The position numbers and the translations under genes were made by a program. 37,336 bases of DNA from a virus. Of the stretch, positions 8,259-15,574 are shown in pieces; within the stretch, counting starts at the first letter, position 1; the number at the start of each line of letters is the position of its first letter. The stretch spans positions 1-37,336 of the IMG/VR virus record IMGVR_UViG_3300034061_003231; one strand, given 5' to 3'. Under the pieces are notes generated by a model that was not told the origin of the DNA, ran no database searches, and saw only the letters and a program-made list of their open reading frames with translations.

Positions 8259-9485
8259 TCAAATGAAGTTCTTATGCCGTGGCTCCGGCCCCACTGGCTG
8301 CGGGTCAGCCCCTTTCCAGATAGCGTCCAAGGCGCGGTTCTGCGTGCCGAACACGCATTTCTGGCAATGCACCATCGGGTCGATCAGCGAACGCACAGGC
8401 TGCTCGTAGAGTTCATGAATGGTGTCCCAGCGTCCGATGACGTAGGCGCTGCCGCCCTGTGAACGGTTGGCTTGATCCAAAAGGGTTACGCTATCGCAGG
8501 GTGTCACGTCGCCGGAAGGCCATAACACGGGATGTGAATAACCAAGCAGACAACAGGTGTGGGGGGCTGGCGGCTTGTACTGCACCATGATGCGAGGGTC
8601 CACTTCCAACGCCAGTTGTTCCAACTCGATGCACCGTTCCGGGATCTTCTGAATCTCGTAGCAGTTCGGCAGCGCACGGATGTAGGTGAACGGTTTGGTG
8701 GAAAGCAACTCCTTCAATTTCTGCTTTATGAACGGGAGGCGGTCCTTGCCATAGGTCACGCGCTCCGCTTCATCGCCTGCGAGCAAAGGAGTTTGAAGGT
8801 CTTCGGGACGACTGACTTTTCCGTGCCGGTCGAGCGGATCTTTGTAGGAGTCGTGATACACCCAGCTTCCGCCAAGAGCAGTCAGTTCTGGATTGATGTC
8901 AGGCACTTCCACTTCCTCACCATGGTCCCACGCGCTGAGAGAGATGCGAATCCATGTCAACTTATCCAAGGTTTCAGGCCGAACGGTTCTCCAAGAGGTC
9001 CGGCCATCGGGATACTGCACCATGTTCTTGAGGCCGTTGCTGATCAGCCCGATTTGCAGACCTTTGCCATGCAGCGTGTCCACCAAGTCGTCGAAATCGT
9101 AGCCCTTTTCGCGGTCCTTCCACAATATGGGGTTCCCTCCCCCGCTCAGAATAACGGCTTTCAAACCCAATGGAATGAGCTGATCCACATATGTTTCCAC
9201 CTGATGCAATGTCAGGGCGGCGTTGCCTCGGTTGGCAGTAGAACAGAAAGAACACTTGTGCTGGCAGGCGTCTCCCACAAAAATCCCGCTCACCTTGGGC
9301 ACTCCTTTGCCTTGATGCAGCCCCTCGATGATGTCGCGGTGCCAAGGGATTTTGGATGAGGTGCTGGTGAACTCGTTGAGCAAATCCTTCATGGACTCAG
9401 GAGTCTCGTGATTACACGTCTCTGAGTCGCCGGGGATGGTGTCCAGTTCGGGCTTGTCGGCGATGGCGGAAGGGAGGGTGTTCAT
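8259..9485 (-). CDS. Radical SAM protein with auxiliary-cluster-like C-terminus
   Basis: 408 residues. The start is the ATG at 9485 that overlaps the preceding stop (ATGA); an in-frame GTG 18 bases upstream is less likely. The radical SAM cluster motif CxxxCxxC is Cys74-QHK-Cys78-SF-Cys81, followed by a GGGNP-type SAM-binding motif. The C-terminal third has further cysteines (CC, then GDVTPCDS, then HCQKC), typical of SPASM/twitch domains that hold extra iron-sulfur clusters. Such enzymes modify peptides, sugars or nucleotides by radical chemistry. Within a glycosyltransferase/methyltransferase operon a sugar or peptide modification is plausible, but the substrate is unknown. Confidence 0.8.
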   Translation of the reverse strand: MNTLPSAIADKPELDTIPGDSETCNHETPESMKDLLNEFTSTSSKIPWHRDIIEGLHQGKGVPKVSGIFVGDACQHKCSFCSTANRGNAALTLHQVETYVDQLIPLGLKAVILSGGGNPILWKDREKGYDFDDLVDTLHGKGLQIGLISNGLKNMVQYPDGRTSWRTVRPETLDKLTWIRISLSAWDHGEEVEVPDINPELTALGGSWVYHDSYKDPLDRHGKVSRPEDLQTPLLAGDEAERVTYGKDRLPFIKQKLKELLSTKPFTYIRALPNCYEIQKIPERCIELEQLALEVDPRIMVQYKPPAPHTCCLLGYSHPVLWPSGDVTPCDSVTLLDQANRSQGGSAYVIGRWDTIHELYEQPVRSLIDPMVHCQKCVFGTQNRALDAIWKGADPQPVGPEPRHKNFI

Positions 9486-10063
9486 AGAGGTTTCCGTGCC
9501 CACATCTCCAACGAGAAGATACGGCGGTTAAGTTTTGGCACGATCTCGGCAACCGTGGGCGAGTGGTTCTCGTCTGAGTTGACAAGGAGATGGACGTGGT
9601 GTGAGGGGAAACCTGCGCGGACAAAATGTGCCCACATGGAATCCTCTGTGAAGATTTGAGCGTGCTGGTCAAACCACAAAGCTGCCTCGAACCACGTTGG
9701 GATAGGGTTCGGTGGATCTGTCACCTCGAACAAACGAGGCCAGTTCTCGTTGCGGTCCTCGTCGTGGACAGAACGGAAGTAGGTGGCGTCTGGCACGCTC
9801 ACCAGTATCACGCCACCAGGGTTGAGCACTCGCAGCACTTCCTTCATCACCTTGACCGCTTCACGGCAGTCCATGTGCTCCAGAACATGGCTGCACAAAC
9901 AGCCGTCAAACGAGTTGTCGGGAAAAGGGAGTGGCTGGCGCAGATCGTGCCGGACGAAGTTCGGCTCGTTGATCTCATGACCACCGCCCTCCCAGTTGTC
10001 GAGGTTGACCCAGATGTTGTCGATGGGTCTTGTTGACCCGGCTCCGAGGTTGAGAATTTTCAT
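9482..10063 (-). CDS. Class I SAM-dependent methyltransferase (Methyltransf_11 type)
   Basis: 193 residues. Motif I is LNLGAGS at residues 4-10; later there are FDGCLCSHVLEH (post-motif region) and LNPGGVILVSVPD (motif III-like). This is the standard order of small-molecule methyltransferases with a Rossmann fold. The gene overlaps both neighbours by ATGA. It probably methylates a sugar or lipid intermediate made by the surrounding enzymes (inference). Confidence 0.75.
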   Translation of the reverse strand: MKILNLGAGSTRPIDNIWVNLDNWEGGGHEINEPNFVRHDLRQPLPFPDNSFDGCLCSHVLEHMDCREAVKVMKEVLRVLNPGGVILVSVPDATYFRSVHDEDRNENWPRLFEVTDPPNPIPTWFEAALWFDQHAQIFTEDSMWAHFVRAGFPSHHVHLLVNSDENHSPTVAEIVPKLNRRIFSLEMWARKPL

Positions 10064-10797
10064 ACTTTCAAGTCGTGTTCAGTTTGGTCGAGGATGCTGG
10101 AATAGTCCAGTCCGGTGATGGCGCTGGCCTCGTCAAAGTGGGCCTTCTGCTGCTCCAGGGTGAGCGGGCGCAGGTCAACGCCGGGGTTGGGGTAGGGCAG
10201 TTCTTGGGAGAACGTGATCAACCGGCGCGACTGTTTCTTGACGAAGAGGGTCAGCCCGTTGTCGGAGTGGAGGTCGAGTTGCTGCCAATCTGTAAGCCCT
10301 CCCAACCTGTCGGTCAGTCCGTCCACCAACATGCGGGGACCAACGCAGTTCTCCACGTCATCGAAGGCTATAAAGGAAGCGCCTCGGTTGATCGCCGTCT
10401 TCATCTCGAACAGCGCGGCCTCGTGGCTGTGCCAAGCGTCGATGTAGATAAAATCCACACGCTCCGGCCAGATGCTCAAGTTCTTGGTGTCACCGTCATG
10501 GAACTCCACCCAATCGCGGACACCGAGATGAGTCAGGTTCTCCTCGGCGTGTTGCTTCGGCGTCTTACCTTCAAGGATGTGTACGTGCTCCAATAACGAC
10601 CAGTTGTCGAGGCAGTGGACGCGGCCTAGGTTGTTCTCTTGGCAGGCTTTCGCCATCCATGCGGCAGACAAGGCCCGGTAAGTGCCACAATCGACGATAT
10701 GCTGCGGCTTCAGACAGCGGGTGAATCCGTGCAGCAGGCGCGGGCTGTCGTAATTCCAAGAGGCGTAAACCTTGTTGATTTCTTCGTAAAAACTCAT
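10060..10797 (-). CDS. Class I SAM-dependent methyltransferase (Methyltransf_24 type)
   Basis: 245 residues from the ATG at 10797, which overlaps the previous stop (ATGA); a longer in-frame reading to 10836 lies within the upstream gene. Motif I is HIVDCGTYRALSAAWMAKA. The DFIYIDAWHSHEAA segment is the acidic motif IV region characteristic of Methyltransf_24 proteins, often found in glycan clusters. The function is inferred from fold and context only. Confidence 0.7.
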   Translation of the reverse strand: MSFYEEINKVYASWNYDSPRLLHGFTRCLKPQHIVDCGTYRALSAAWMAKACQENNLGRVHCLDNWSLLEHVHILEGKTPKQHAEENLTHLGVRDWVEFHDGDTKNLSIWPERVDFIYIDAWHSHEAALFEMKTAINRGASFIAFDDVENCVGPRMLVDGLTDRLGGLTDWQQLDLHSDNGLTLFVKKQSRRLITFSQELPYPNPGVDLRPLTLEQQKAHFDEASAITGLDYSSILDQTEHDLKV

Positions 10798-11573
10798 GCT
10801 TTTGGTTGGTGTGAAATCCACATGTCTTTGGTGCATCCCGGCATCAACGCCTCGTAGGTGGCGATGTCCTCGGTGTTCTGTTCAGGCTCCATGGCTCGAT
10901 AGTGGTGCGAGTAGTGGTCGATGTAGAGCGACCCGTCAGTCACCCGGATAAACTTTGGCTCGGCCCATGTTGGCGTCCATATCAGGCGCTCGTGCATCTT
11001 CACCTCCGGGTCGTAGCACAGGAAGGGGGTGTTCTTCAATAGCCTGAGTTGCCAGTCGTGCTCCGCGTGCCAGTTCTGGCAGGGGCGGTCCCACTCACCG
11101 GGAGCACCGAACCAGTGACGGCGGGACACGCAGATGGCGAGAGCTTGCTCTGCCTCGGCATGCCCGATTAAATGCCGCAGCTTCTCACGCTGGTTGACGT
11201 TGCCGCCAGCACCCGTTTGGTTGGAGACGTGCAGATCGGGGGTGAGTGTCTCGGGGAACTTGCCGGTGCCAGTGACGCCGAGGATGGGGGCAAGCGGCCA
11301 CACCCGTTCATCCGCGTCCAAGATCATCACCCATTCGCAGGACGAATACCCGATGCAGCGGGTTCGTAATGCTCCGAAGCCCTGGCTCAGGGTATCGTGG
11401 ATGAGCTTGTGACCGGACGCCTCTGCAATGGCAATCGTCTCAGGGTCAGCCGGGGTGCCGTCCATGGGAGAGGATACGAGCACGATCTCGTCGAACATTC
11501 GCTCGGCGGTTTCGATAAAGCCGGGCAGAGCATGGCGCTCGTTGTGGAAATGACAGACTGCGGAGATTCTCAT
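10794..11573 (-). CDS. GT-A glycosyltransferase, family 2-like
   Basis: 259 residues. The start MRISAVCHFHNERHALPGFI is the usual GT2 opening. VMILDADERV carries the DxD metal and nucleotide-sugar binding motif at about residues 83-92. The C-terminal half is rich in His and Trp and may form the acceptor site. It is coupled to both neighbours by ATGA. Together with the GT9-like and GT-A-like genes it makes three sugar transferases in one operon. Confidence 0.75.
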   Translation of the reverse strand: MRISAVCHFHNERHALPGFIETAERMFDEIVLVSSPMDGTPADPETIAIAEASGHKLIHDTLSQGFGALRTRCIGYSSCEWVMILDADERVWPLAPILGVTGTGKFPETLTPDLHVSNQTGAGGNVNQREKLRHLIGHAEAEQALAICVSRRHWFGAPGEWDRPCQNWHAEHDWQLRLLKNTPFLCYDPEVKMHERLIWTPTWAEPKFIRVTDGSLYIDHYSHHYRAMEPEQNTEDIATYEALMPGCTKDMWISHQPKA

Positions 11574-12205
11574 ACTCGCGTAAATTGGATAAACCCGCAG
11601 GACTTCGGCACCTCAGAGGAGGCAGGTTTGAGTCCGGGGTAGTGCCATGAACCGGTGATGCACCCTTCGTCTAAGGAGACACTCTCCCTGAACAAATCCA
11701 TCCACATGTCCAGCGGCCATGCGTTGCAGTGTGACGGGTCGGAGTTGTCCTCGTCGCGGAGGTAGGGACCGTCGGGATGGTGAGTCAGCGGGACGATGGC
11801 GAGTAGGTGCTTCCGGGTGGAGGCGAGCAGTTGTTTGAGCAGAGGACGAAGTTGATCGAGCAGGATGTGCTCTGCCACATCCTTCAGGATGATGTGATCA
11901 AACCGTTCATCGGGCATCACGTTGGACACATAACCCTTCACCCCTTCGTCGCAGTTCTGGATGGCCCACTCGCTGCTGTCGTATCCGAAAGCGTTCACCC
12001 CGCGCATGCGTAACGCCTTGACGAGGTAGCCTCGGGCGCACCCAAAATCGAGAACCGTGTCGCCGTCCTTAATGTGCAGGACGCGCTTGAGCCAGTCCGC
12101 CATGGGGAGCGTGAGATCGGGCTTCCAACTGTAATCGACGTAGTTTGATTTGCCGGATGTCGGGCCGGTCAGGTAGTACTCGGCGTCGTAAAATTCAGAT
12201 TCCAT
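11570..12205 (-). CDS. Class I SAM-dependent methyltransferase
   Basis: 211 residues from the ATG at 12205. Motif I is VLDFGCARGYLVKAL, followed by FGYDSSEWAI (acidic loop) and FDHIILKDVAEHI. A TTG at 12244 overlaps the terminase stop (TTGA) and would add 13 residues. The ATG is preceded by CCGCACCC, like other non-SD starts here, so I prefer it. This is the first gene of the glycan/methyl operon downstream of the terminase. Confidence 0.7.
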   Translation of the reverse strand: MESEFYDAEYYLTGPTSGKSNYVDYSWKPDLTLPMADWLKRVLHIKDGDTVLDFGCARGYLVKALRMRGVNAFGYDSSEWAIQNCDEGVKGYVSNVMPDERFDHIILKDVAEHILLDQLRPLLKQLLASTRKHLLAIVPLTHHPDGPYLRDEDNSDPSHCNAWPLDMWMDLFRESVSLDEGCITGSWHYPGLKPASSEVPKSCGFIQFTRV

Positions 12206-12240
12206 GGGTGCGGCGTTCTTCGTGTTTGATAGGGTGAATG

Positions 12241-14205
12241 TCAATGGAAACTTTGATCAGCCCAGCCCTGATTGGCGCTGAGTGAGGCGGTGATCAGGTC
12301 CGAGTATTTGCCCCGTCCCTTCGTGTCGGTCACGGCTGCCACCAGATGAGCGTGACGGACGGACATGGGGTTCTTGGGCGCGTTCGACGGCAACGCGGTT
12401 CGGCGGGCAGCCTTGACCAGCGAAGTCAGCCCATGACGGCGACGGGCGATCTCGATGCAGCCGAAGAAGGCGTCGGCGCGGTCGGGGCTTCTGCCGTTGG
12501 TCCGCTGCTTCATCACCTTCTTGGACTCCACCTCAACTTTCTCCCGGTCCACGAGCTTGTACATTCTCGCACACATCTGGATGCACGTCTCTGGGTCGAG
12601 GCCACGAATCTGTCCGGCCTTGATGAAGTCTTTGCCGACGTACCACAGCTCGGACACCCGGTTGGCGAACCTGTCCTTGCCGGTGCGCGAGTTGGTGGTG
12701 CCCACGGTCTTGTCTGACGGCGCTCCCGCGAAGCTCACCATCTGGAAGCCCCGGCCCATCTTGATCGCCATGAGCGAGGCGAACGGATCACCGGCCCCTG
12801 TGGAGTCGGAGCCTCGGTCTTCCACTTTGACGCCGCGCTTGGCGCACTCGGCATCGTAGAGATTCACCAACTGCTGATTGCGGTCCACCGTCTTGTTACT
12901 GGCATCGACCAAGGCCATGAGGTTGATCGTCTCAACCAGTTCAATACCTTTGACGGTGCGCTGGTGGATGGCTGAGTAGTAGTCGCCCACCCGACAAAAA
13001 CAGGCGTCCGCTTCGTCTCCACCATGGCTGAAGGCCGGGTCGAGGAAAGCAATTGGGGTGGGCGGGGTGAGCCATGTGCTGACTCTGTGCTGGCTGCCGC
13101 TGCTGGTGATCTCGACTTCCGTGTAGATGGCATTGGCGTCTCCATCGGGGGAGAGGAAGCCGCGCACCATGCGGTAGTACTCCGGCGACTTCGGGCCAAG
13201 GTCTCGACGCAGATCCGTGACGGTGCGCAGGCTGAGAATGCCCTTCCACACCTCCCGACCGGCGAGCACGTTGGGAGACTTCTCCCCGTCAAATCGAATG
13301 CAGTAGCCACGTTTGGTCTTCCACCCGTCGAAGGTTTCGTCGATGGAGTTCCACCCTTCCTCCGGCTCCATGAACACGCCGAGCGGGTCAAACGGCGAAG
13401 TGGGGTTGCCAATGCCGATGAACTGCAAGTACTCATTGGACTGCAAGTTGGTGATGGCGGTGTTGTAAAGACTGTGGGTGAGCAACGGCAGTTCGTCCGC
13501 GATGAAGATCACACAACGGTTCTTGAAACCGATCTTGGTCGAGGCGTCCTTGTCCTGTCCCTTGCCGCCAGCAACGAGAGTGATGCCTGCGAGCTGGTTC
13601 TGCTTGCCATCAGAATTGACGCGCACGATCTTGCCGAGGGAGGACACCAGCTTGGCCTGCATGTACTGCTCGCCGCCGAAGAACCGGCAAATCTCCGCCC
13701 AGTAGCCCTCGACGACGCCCCAGATACGACCGCGAGACTCGTCCAACGATGTCGAGGTAATGAACACCTTCACATACTCAGGAGATGCCACAGGGCAGTC
13801 GGGAAAACGTGCGCCGATGAGGAAGCGCCCAATGGCGTAGAGGGCGAAAAATTCAGACTTGGAGCAACTGGCGTGCCCCGCGACGGCGAGGAAGTTGTTG
13901 GAGTAGGCTTCTTCCAACATCCGCATGGCGTACGGGTTCCACTCGAAGCGGTAGCGGGGGTTGGTCTCGGGACGATCCAGCATCAACGAGATGAACCTGC
14001 GGAAGTGCCACGTCCACGGGTTGAGCTGGCTGCCCGGCAGATTAACGAAATGCTCGTAGTTGCCCAAGATAAACTTTTCGAGATCCACCTCCTGCAACAG
14101 CTCATACCCGGCGCTCGTCTTGGGCACGCCGGGGAGACGTTTCCACCACCGCCCATAGCGAGCGATGTGGGTGCGTTCCATCTGCTGGGGAGAGGGTTGG
14201 GGCAT
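12241..14205 (-). CDS. terL: Terminase large subunit (DNA packaging ATPase-nuclease)
   Basis: 654 residues from the ATG at 14205, which overlaps the upstream stop as TGATG. The ATPase domain has a Walker A-like GHASCSKS at residues 110-117, degenerate because Ser replaces the usual Gly before Lys. Walker B is CVIFIADELP with Asp237-Glu238, followed by a coupling-like stretch (QFIGIGNPTS). The C-terminal RNase H-type nuclease shows its acidic residues in AFLDPAFSHGG (Asp389), DSTGAGDPF (Asp467) and RSPDRADAFFG (Asp575/Asp578). The enzyme cuts concatemeric DNA and drives it into proheads. No small terminase subunit is recognisable next to it. Confidence 0.9.
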   Translation of the reverse strand: MPQPSPQQMERTHIARYGRWWKRLPGVPKTSAGYELLQEVDLEKFILGNYEHFVNLPGSQLNPWTWHFRRFISLMLDRPETNPRYRFEWNPYAMRMLEEAYSNNFLAVAGHASCSKSEFFALYAIGRFLIGARFPDCPVASPEYVKVFITSTSLDESRGRIWGVVEGYWAEICRFFGGEQYMQAKLVSSLGKIVRVNSDGKQNQLAGITLVAGGKGQDKDASTKIGFKNRCVIFIADELPLLTHSLYNTAITNLQSNEYLQFIGIGNPTSPFDPLGVFMEPEEGWNSIDETFDGWKTKRGYCIRFDGEKSPNVLAGREVWKGILSLRTVTDLRRDLGPKSPEYYRMVRGFLSPDGDANAIYTEVEITSSGSQHRVSTWLTPPTPIAFLDPAFSHGGDEADACFCRVGDYYSAIHQRTVKGIELVETINLMALVDASNKTVDRNQQLVNLYDAECAKRGVKVEDRGSDSTGAGDPFASLMAIKMGRGFQMVSFAGAPSDKTVGTTNSRTGKDRFANRVSELWYVGKDFIKAGQIRGLDPETCIQMCARMYKLVDREKVEVESKKVMKQRTNGRSPDRADAFFGCIEIARRRHGLTSLVKAARRTALPSNAPKNPMSVRHAHLVAAVTDTKGRGKYSDLITASLSANQGWADQSFH

Positions 14206-14747
14206 CAGTCTGTTCGTGGTTTCTTCAGTTGGCCTGCGCATTCGGCATACCCGATGATGTCAACCAGGGTGTCTCGCTTCGTACTCGTCTTGGCTCGGCT
14301 GACTTTCAACAGAATCATCATCTGCGCCACGTCCCACGGGGAGATGTGCGACCCTGTGTAGGCGCTCCACAGTTTCGCGATGCGAGCGAAAGAGTCGTTC
14401 ACGTCGCCGTAGTCGGCTGCACGGTCTCCAGCCACAATGGCTGCGGCCTCTTCGGCGAGGGATTGAGGGGCTTTGGGGTCTGTGTCGGGGGATACTACAC
14501 GGTAAGGCCCGCGCAGGTGCAGGGTTTCGTCGTCGGTTTCGACGTTCGGCACGGCGTACCAAGAGTTGAACTGCTCTGCATGTAGGTGTGCCCCAATCAG
14601 CAGACTGGGTCGCCACTCGTGGGGGCACCCTTCGAGATCGTTTTTCGCATCCCAGACCAACGTGTCCTGTGGCACTGGGTCTGGCACGTCTTTCCCGAGC
14701 ATCACTGTGTAACCTTCCGGCGCTTCTGGTTTGTTGTCGTCTTTCAT
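14205..14747 (-). CDS. Phage protein with C-terminal DUF6378-type domain
   Basis: 180 residues from the ATG at 14747, whose leader ends in ACACC like many genes here. An ATG at 14771 overlapping the methyltransferase stop (ATGA) is a real alternative (188 residues). The C-terminal about 80 residues (DRAADYGDVNDSFARIAKLW, then DVAQMMILLKVSR, then DIIGYAE) match a small domain common in phages and annotated DUF6378; its biochemical role is unknown to me. The N-terminal part is a linker and a small unassigned region. Confidence 0.7.
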   Translation of the reverse strand: MKDDNKPEAPEGYTVMLGKDVPDPVPQDTLVWDAKNDLEGCPHEWRPSLLIGAHLHAEQFNSWYAVPNVETDDETLHLRGPYRVVSPDTDPKAPQSLAEEAAAIVAGDRAADYGDVNDSFARIAKLWSAYTGSHISPWDVAQMMILLKVSRAKTSTKRDTLVDIIGYAECAGQLKKPRTD

Positions 14748-14765
14748 GGTGTCTGTGTGGTTAAA

Positions 14766-14822
14766 TTTCATCCCCAAAAATCTTCTTCGTTAAAACTCAT
14801 CCCCAAAACTGCGCTTCGTTGA
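14766..14822 (-). repeat. Tandem copies of the tag-coding segment
   Basis: Two adjacent copies (14795-14822 and 14766-14793) of a 28-base unit with core GATTTTTGGGGATGA, about 22 of 28 matching. Each copy supplies FWG-stop to a different reading frame. The second copy matches the end of the helicase gene (15569-15596) at 26 of 28 bases. Confidence 0.7.
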
Positions 14823-15574
14823 AGGTCGCAGCATGCTTTGGCGAACTCCGCCGCAATTTGGGGAACGATTGCATTGCCGTAACCGCGCAGGCGCACCACT
14901 CGGGCGGGAATTTCATGAGCCAACGGGAAAAATGCGGGTTCAGTTGGGATGCGGCGGCTTTTTCCGTCTCTACAGTGAATGCTGCTACTCTCGAAAGCAT
15001 GTCGTTCCTTTCCTTCCCATCTTTCCTCCATCGGCTGTTCTCCAGATTGCCAGTGTCTCTGTAGTCCCTGGCTGCCGGAGTTGGCCACCCAGTAGAGTCT
15101 CCGTCTGATATGCGGTGCGCCGACGCTGTGTGCGCCCAATACGGCAGACCCGCAGGTGTAACCTTCTTCACCCAAGTCTGTCGATATTCCATCGAGCCAA
15201 CCTTTGCCAATCGCGCTTGCAACCTGCTCCCCAAAGACATATTCAGGGCGGCATTCCTTGATGAGATTGAAGAACACGGGCCAGAGGTGTCGCTCGTCTG
15301 CTTGAGCAAGTCCCCTTCCTGCTGTTGAAAATGGCTGGCAAGGGCAGCTTCCGGTCCACACAGGACGATCTGAGGGCCATCCTGCAAGTTGCAAAGCAAG
15401 GCTCCATCCTCCGATTCCGGCGAAGAAATGGCACTGCGTGTATCCGGCGAGATCGCTTGGGCGCACGTCTGTAATTGATCTTTCGTCAACAACTCCATGC
15501 GGGATAAGGCGTTGCTTGATAAGTTCTCGCAGCCATGCGGCGGTTTTTTTGTCATGTTCATTGTAGTAATTCAT
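14768..15574 (-). CDS. DNA (cytosine-5) methyltransferase ending in FWG tag
   Basis: 268 residues from the ATG at 15574 that overlaps the helicase stop. The motifs are in canonical order: FAGIGG (residues 51-56, SAM), SCPCQPFS with catalytic Cys79, GEQVAS at 115-120 (in place of the usual ENV), RRRLYWVA (motif VIII) and GNAIVPQIAAEF (motif X). The target-recognition region between VIII and X is short. It probably modifies phage DNA to evade host restriction. The last residues are SFNEEDFWG, the tag shared with unrelated neighbours. Almost the whole gene is overlapped by a second plausible frame (14797-15561). AGGAGG in the preceding gene lies about ten bases before the start, one of the few SD-like sequences here. 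Confidence 0.85.
   Translation of the reverse strand: MNYYNEHDKKTAAWLRELIKQRLIPHGVVDERSITDVRPSDLAGYTQCHFFAGIGGWSLALQLAGWPSDRPVWTGSCPCQPFSTAGRGLAQADERHLWPVFFNLIKECRPEYVFGEQVASAIGKGWLDGISTDLGEEGYTCGSAVLGAHSVGAPHIRRRLYWVANSGSQGLQRHWQSGEQPMEERWEGKERHAFESSSIHCRDGKSRRIPTEPAFFPLAHEIPARVVRLRGYGNAIVPQIAAEFAKACCDLQRSAVLGMSFNEEDFWG
14797..15561 (-). CDS. Overlapping-frame ORF inside the C5 methyltransferase gene
   Basis: 254 residues in another frame of the same strand. Its composition is protein-like, and its segments (YRQTWVKKVTPAG, then GWPTPAARDYRDTGN, then LNPHFSRWLMKFPPEW) resemble a family repeatedly found with, and overlapping, phage cytosine methyltransferases. It ends in TFNEAQFWG, its own copy of the tag, encoded by a separate tandem copy of the same DNA segment that encodes the methyltransferase tag. 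That makes a spurious frame less likely. The function is unknown. The main doubt is that open frames can be maintained as a by-product of the conserved overlapping gene. Confidence 0.45.
   Translation of the reverse strand: MNMTKKPPHGCENLSSNALSRMELLTKDQLQTCAQAISPDTRSAISSPESEDGALLCNLQDGPQIVLCGPEAALASHFQQQEGDLLKQTSDTSGPCSSISSRNAALNMSLGSRLQARLAKVGSMEYRQTWVKKVTPAGLPYWAHTASAHRISDGDSTGWPTPAARDYRDTGNLENSRWRKDGKERNDMLSRVAAFTVETEKAAASQLNPHFSRWLMKFPPEWCACAVTAMQSFPKLRRSSPKHAATFNEAQFWG

Noticed and set aside
13024-14361. Long plus-strand frame antisense to the terminase
   Set aside because: Shadow of the terminase gene; its translation has no domain motifs and the minus frame is unambiguous.
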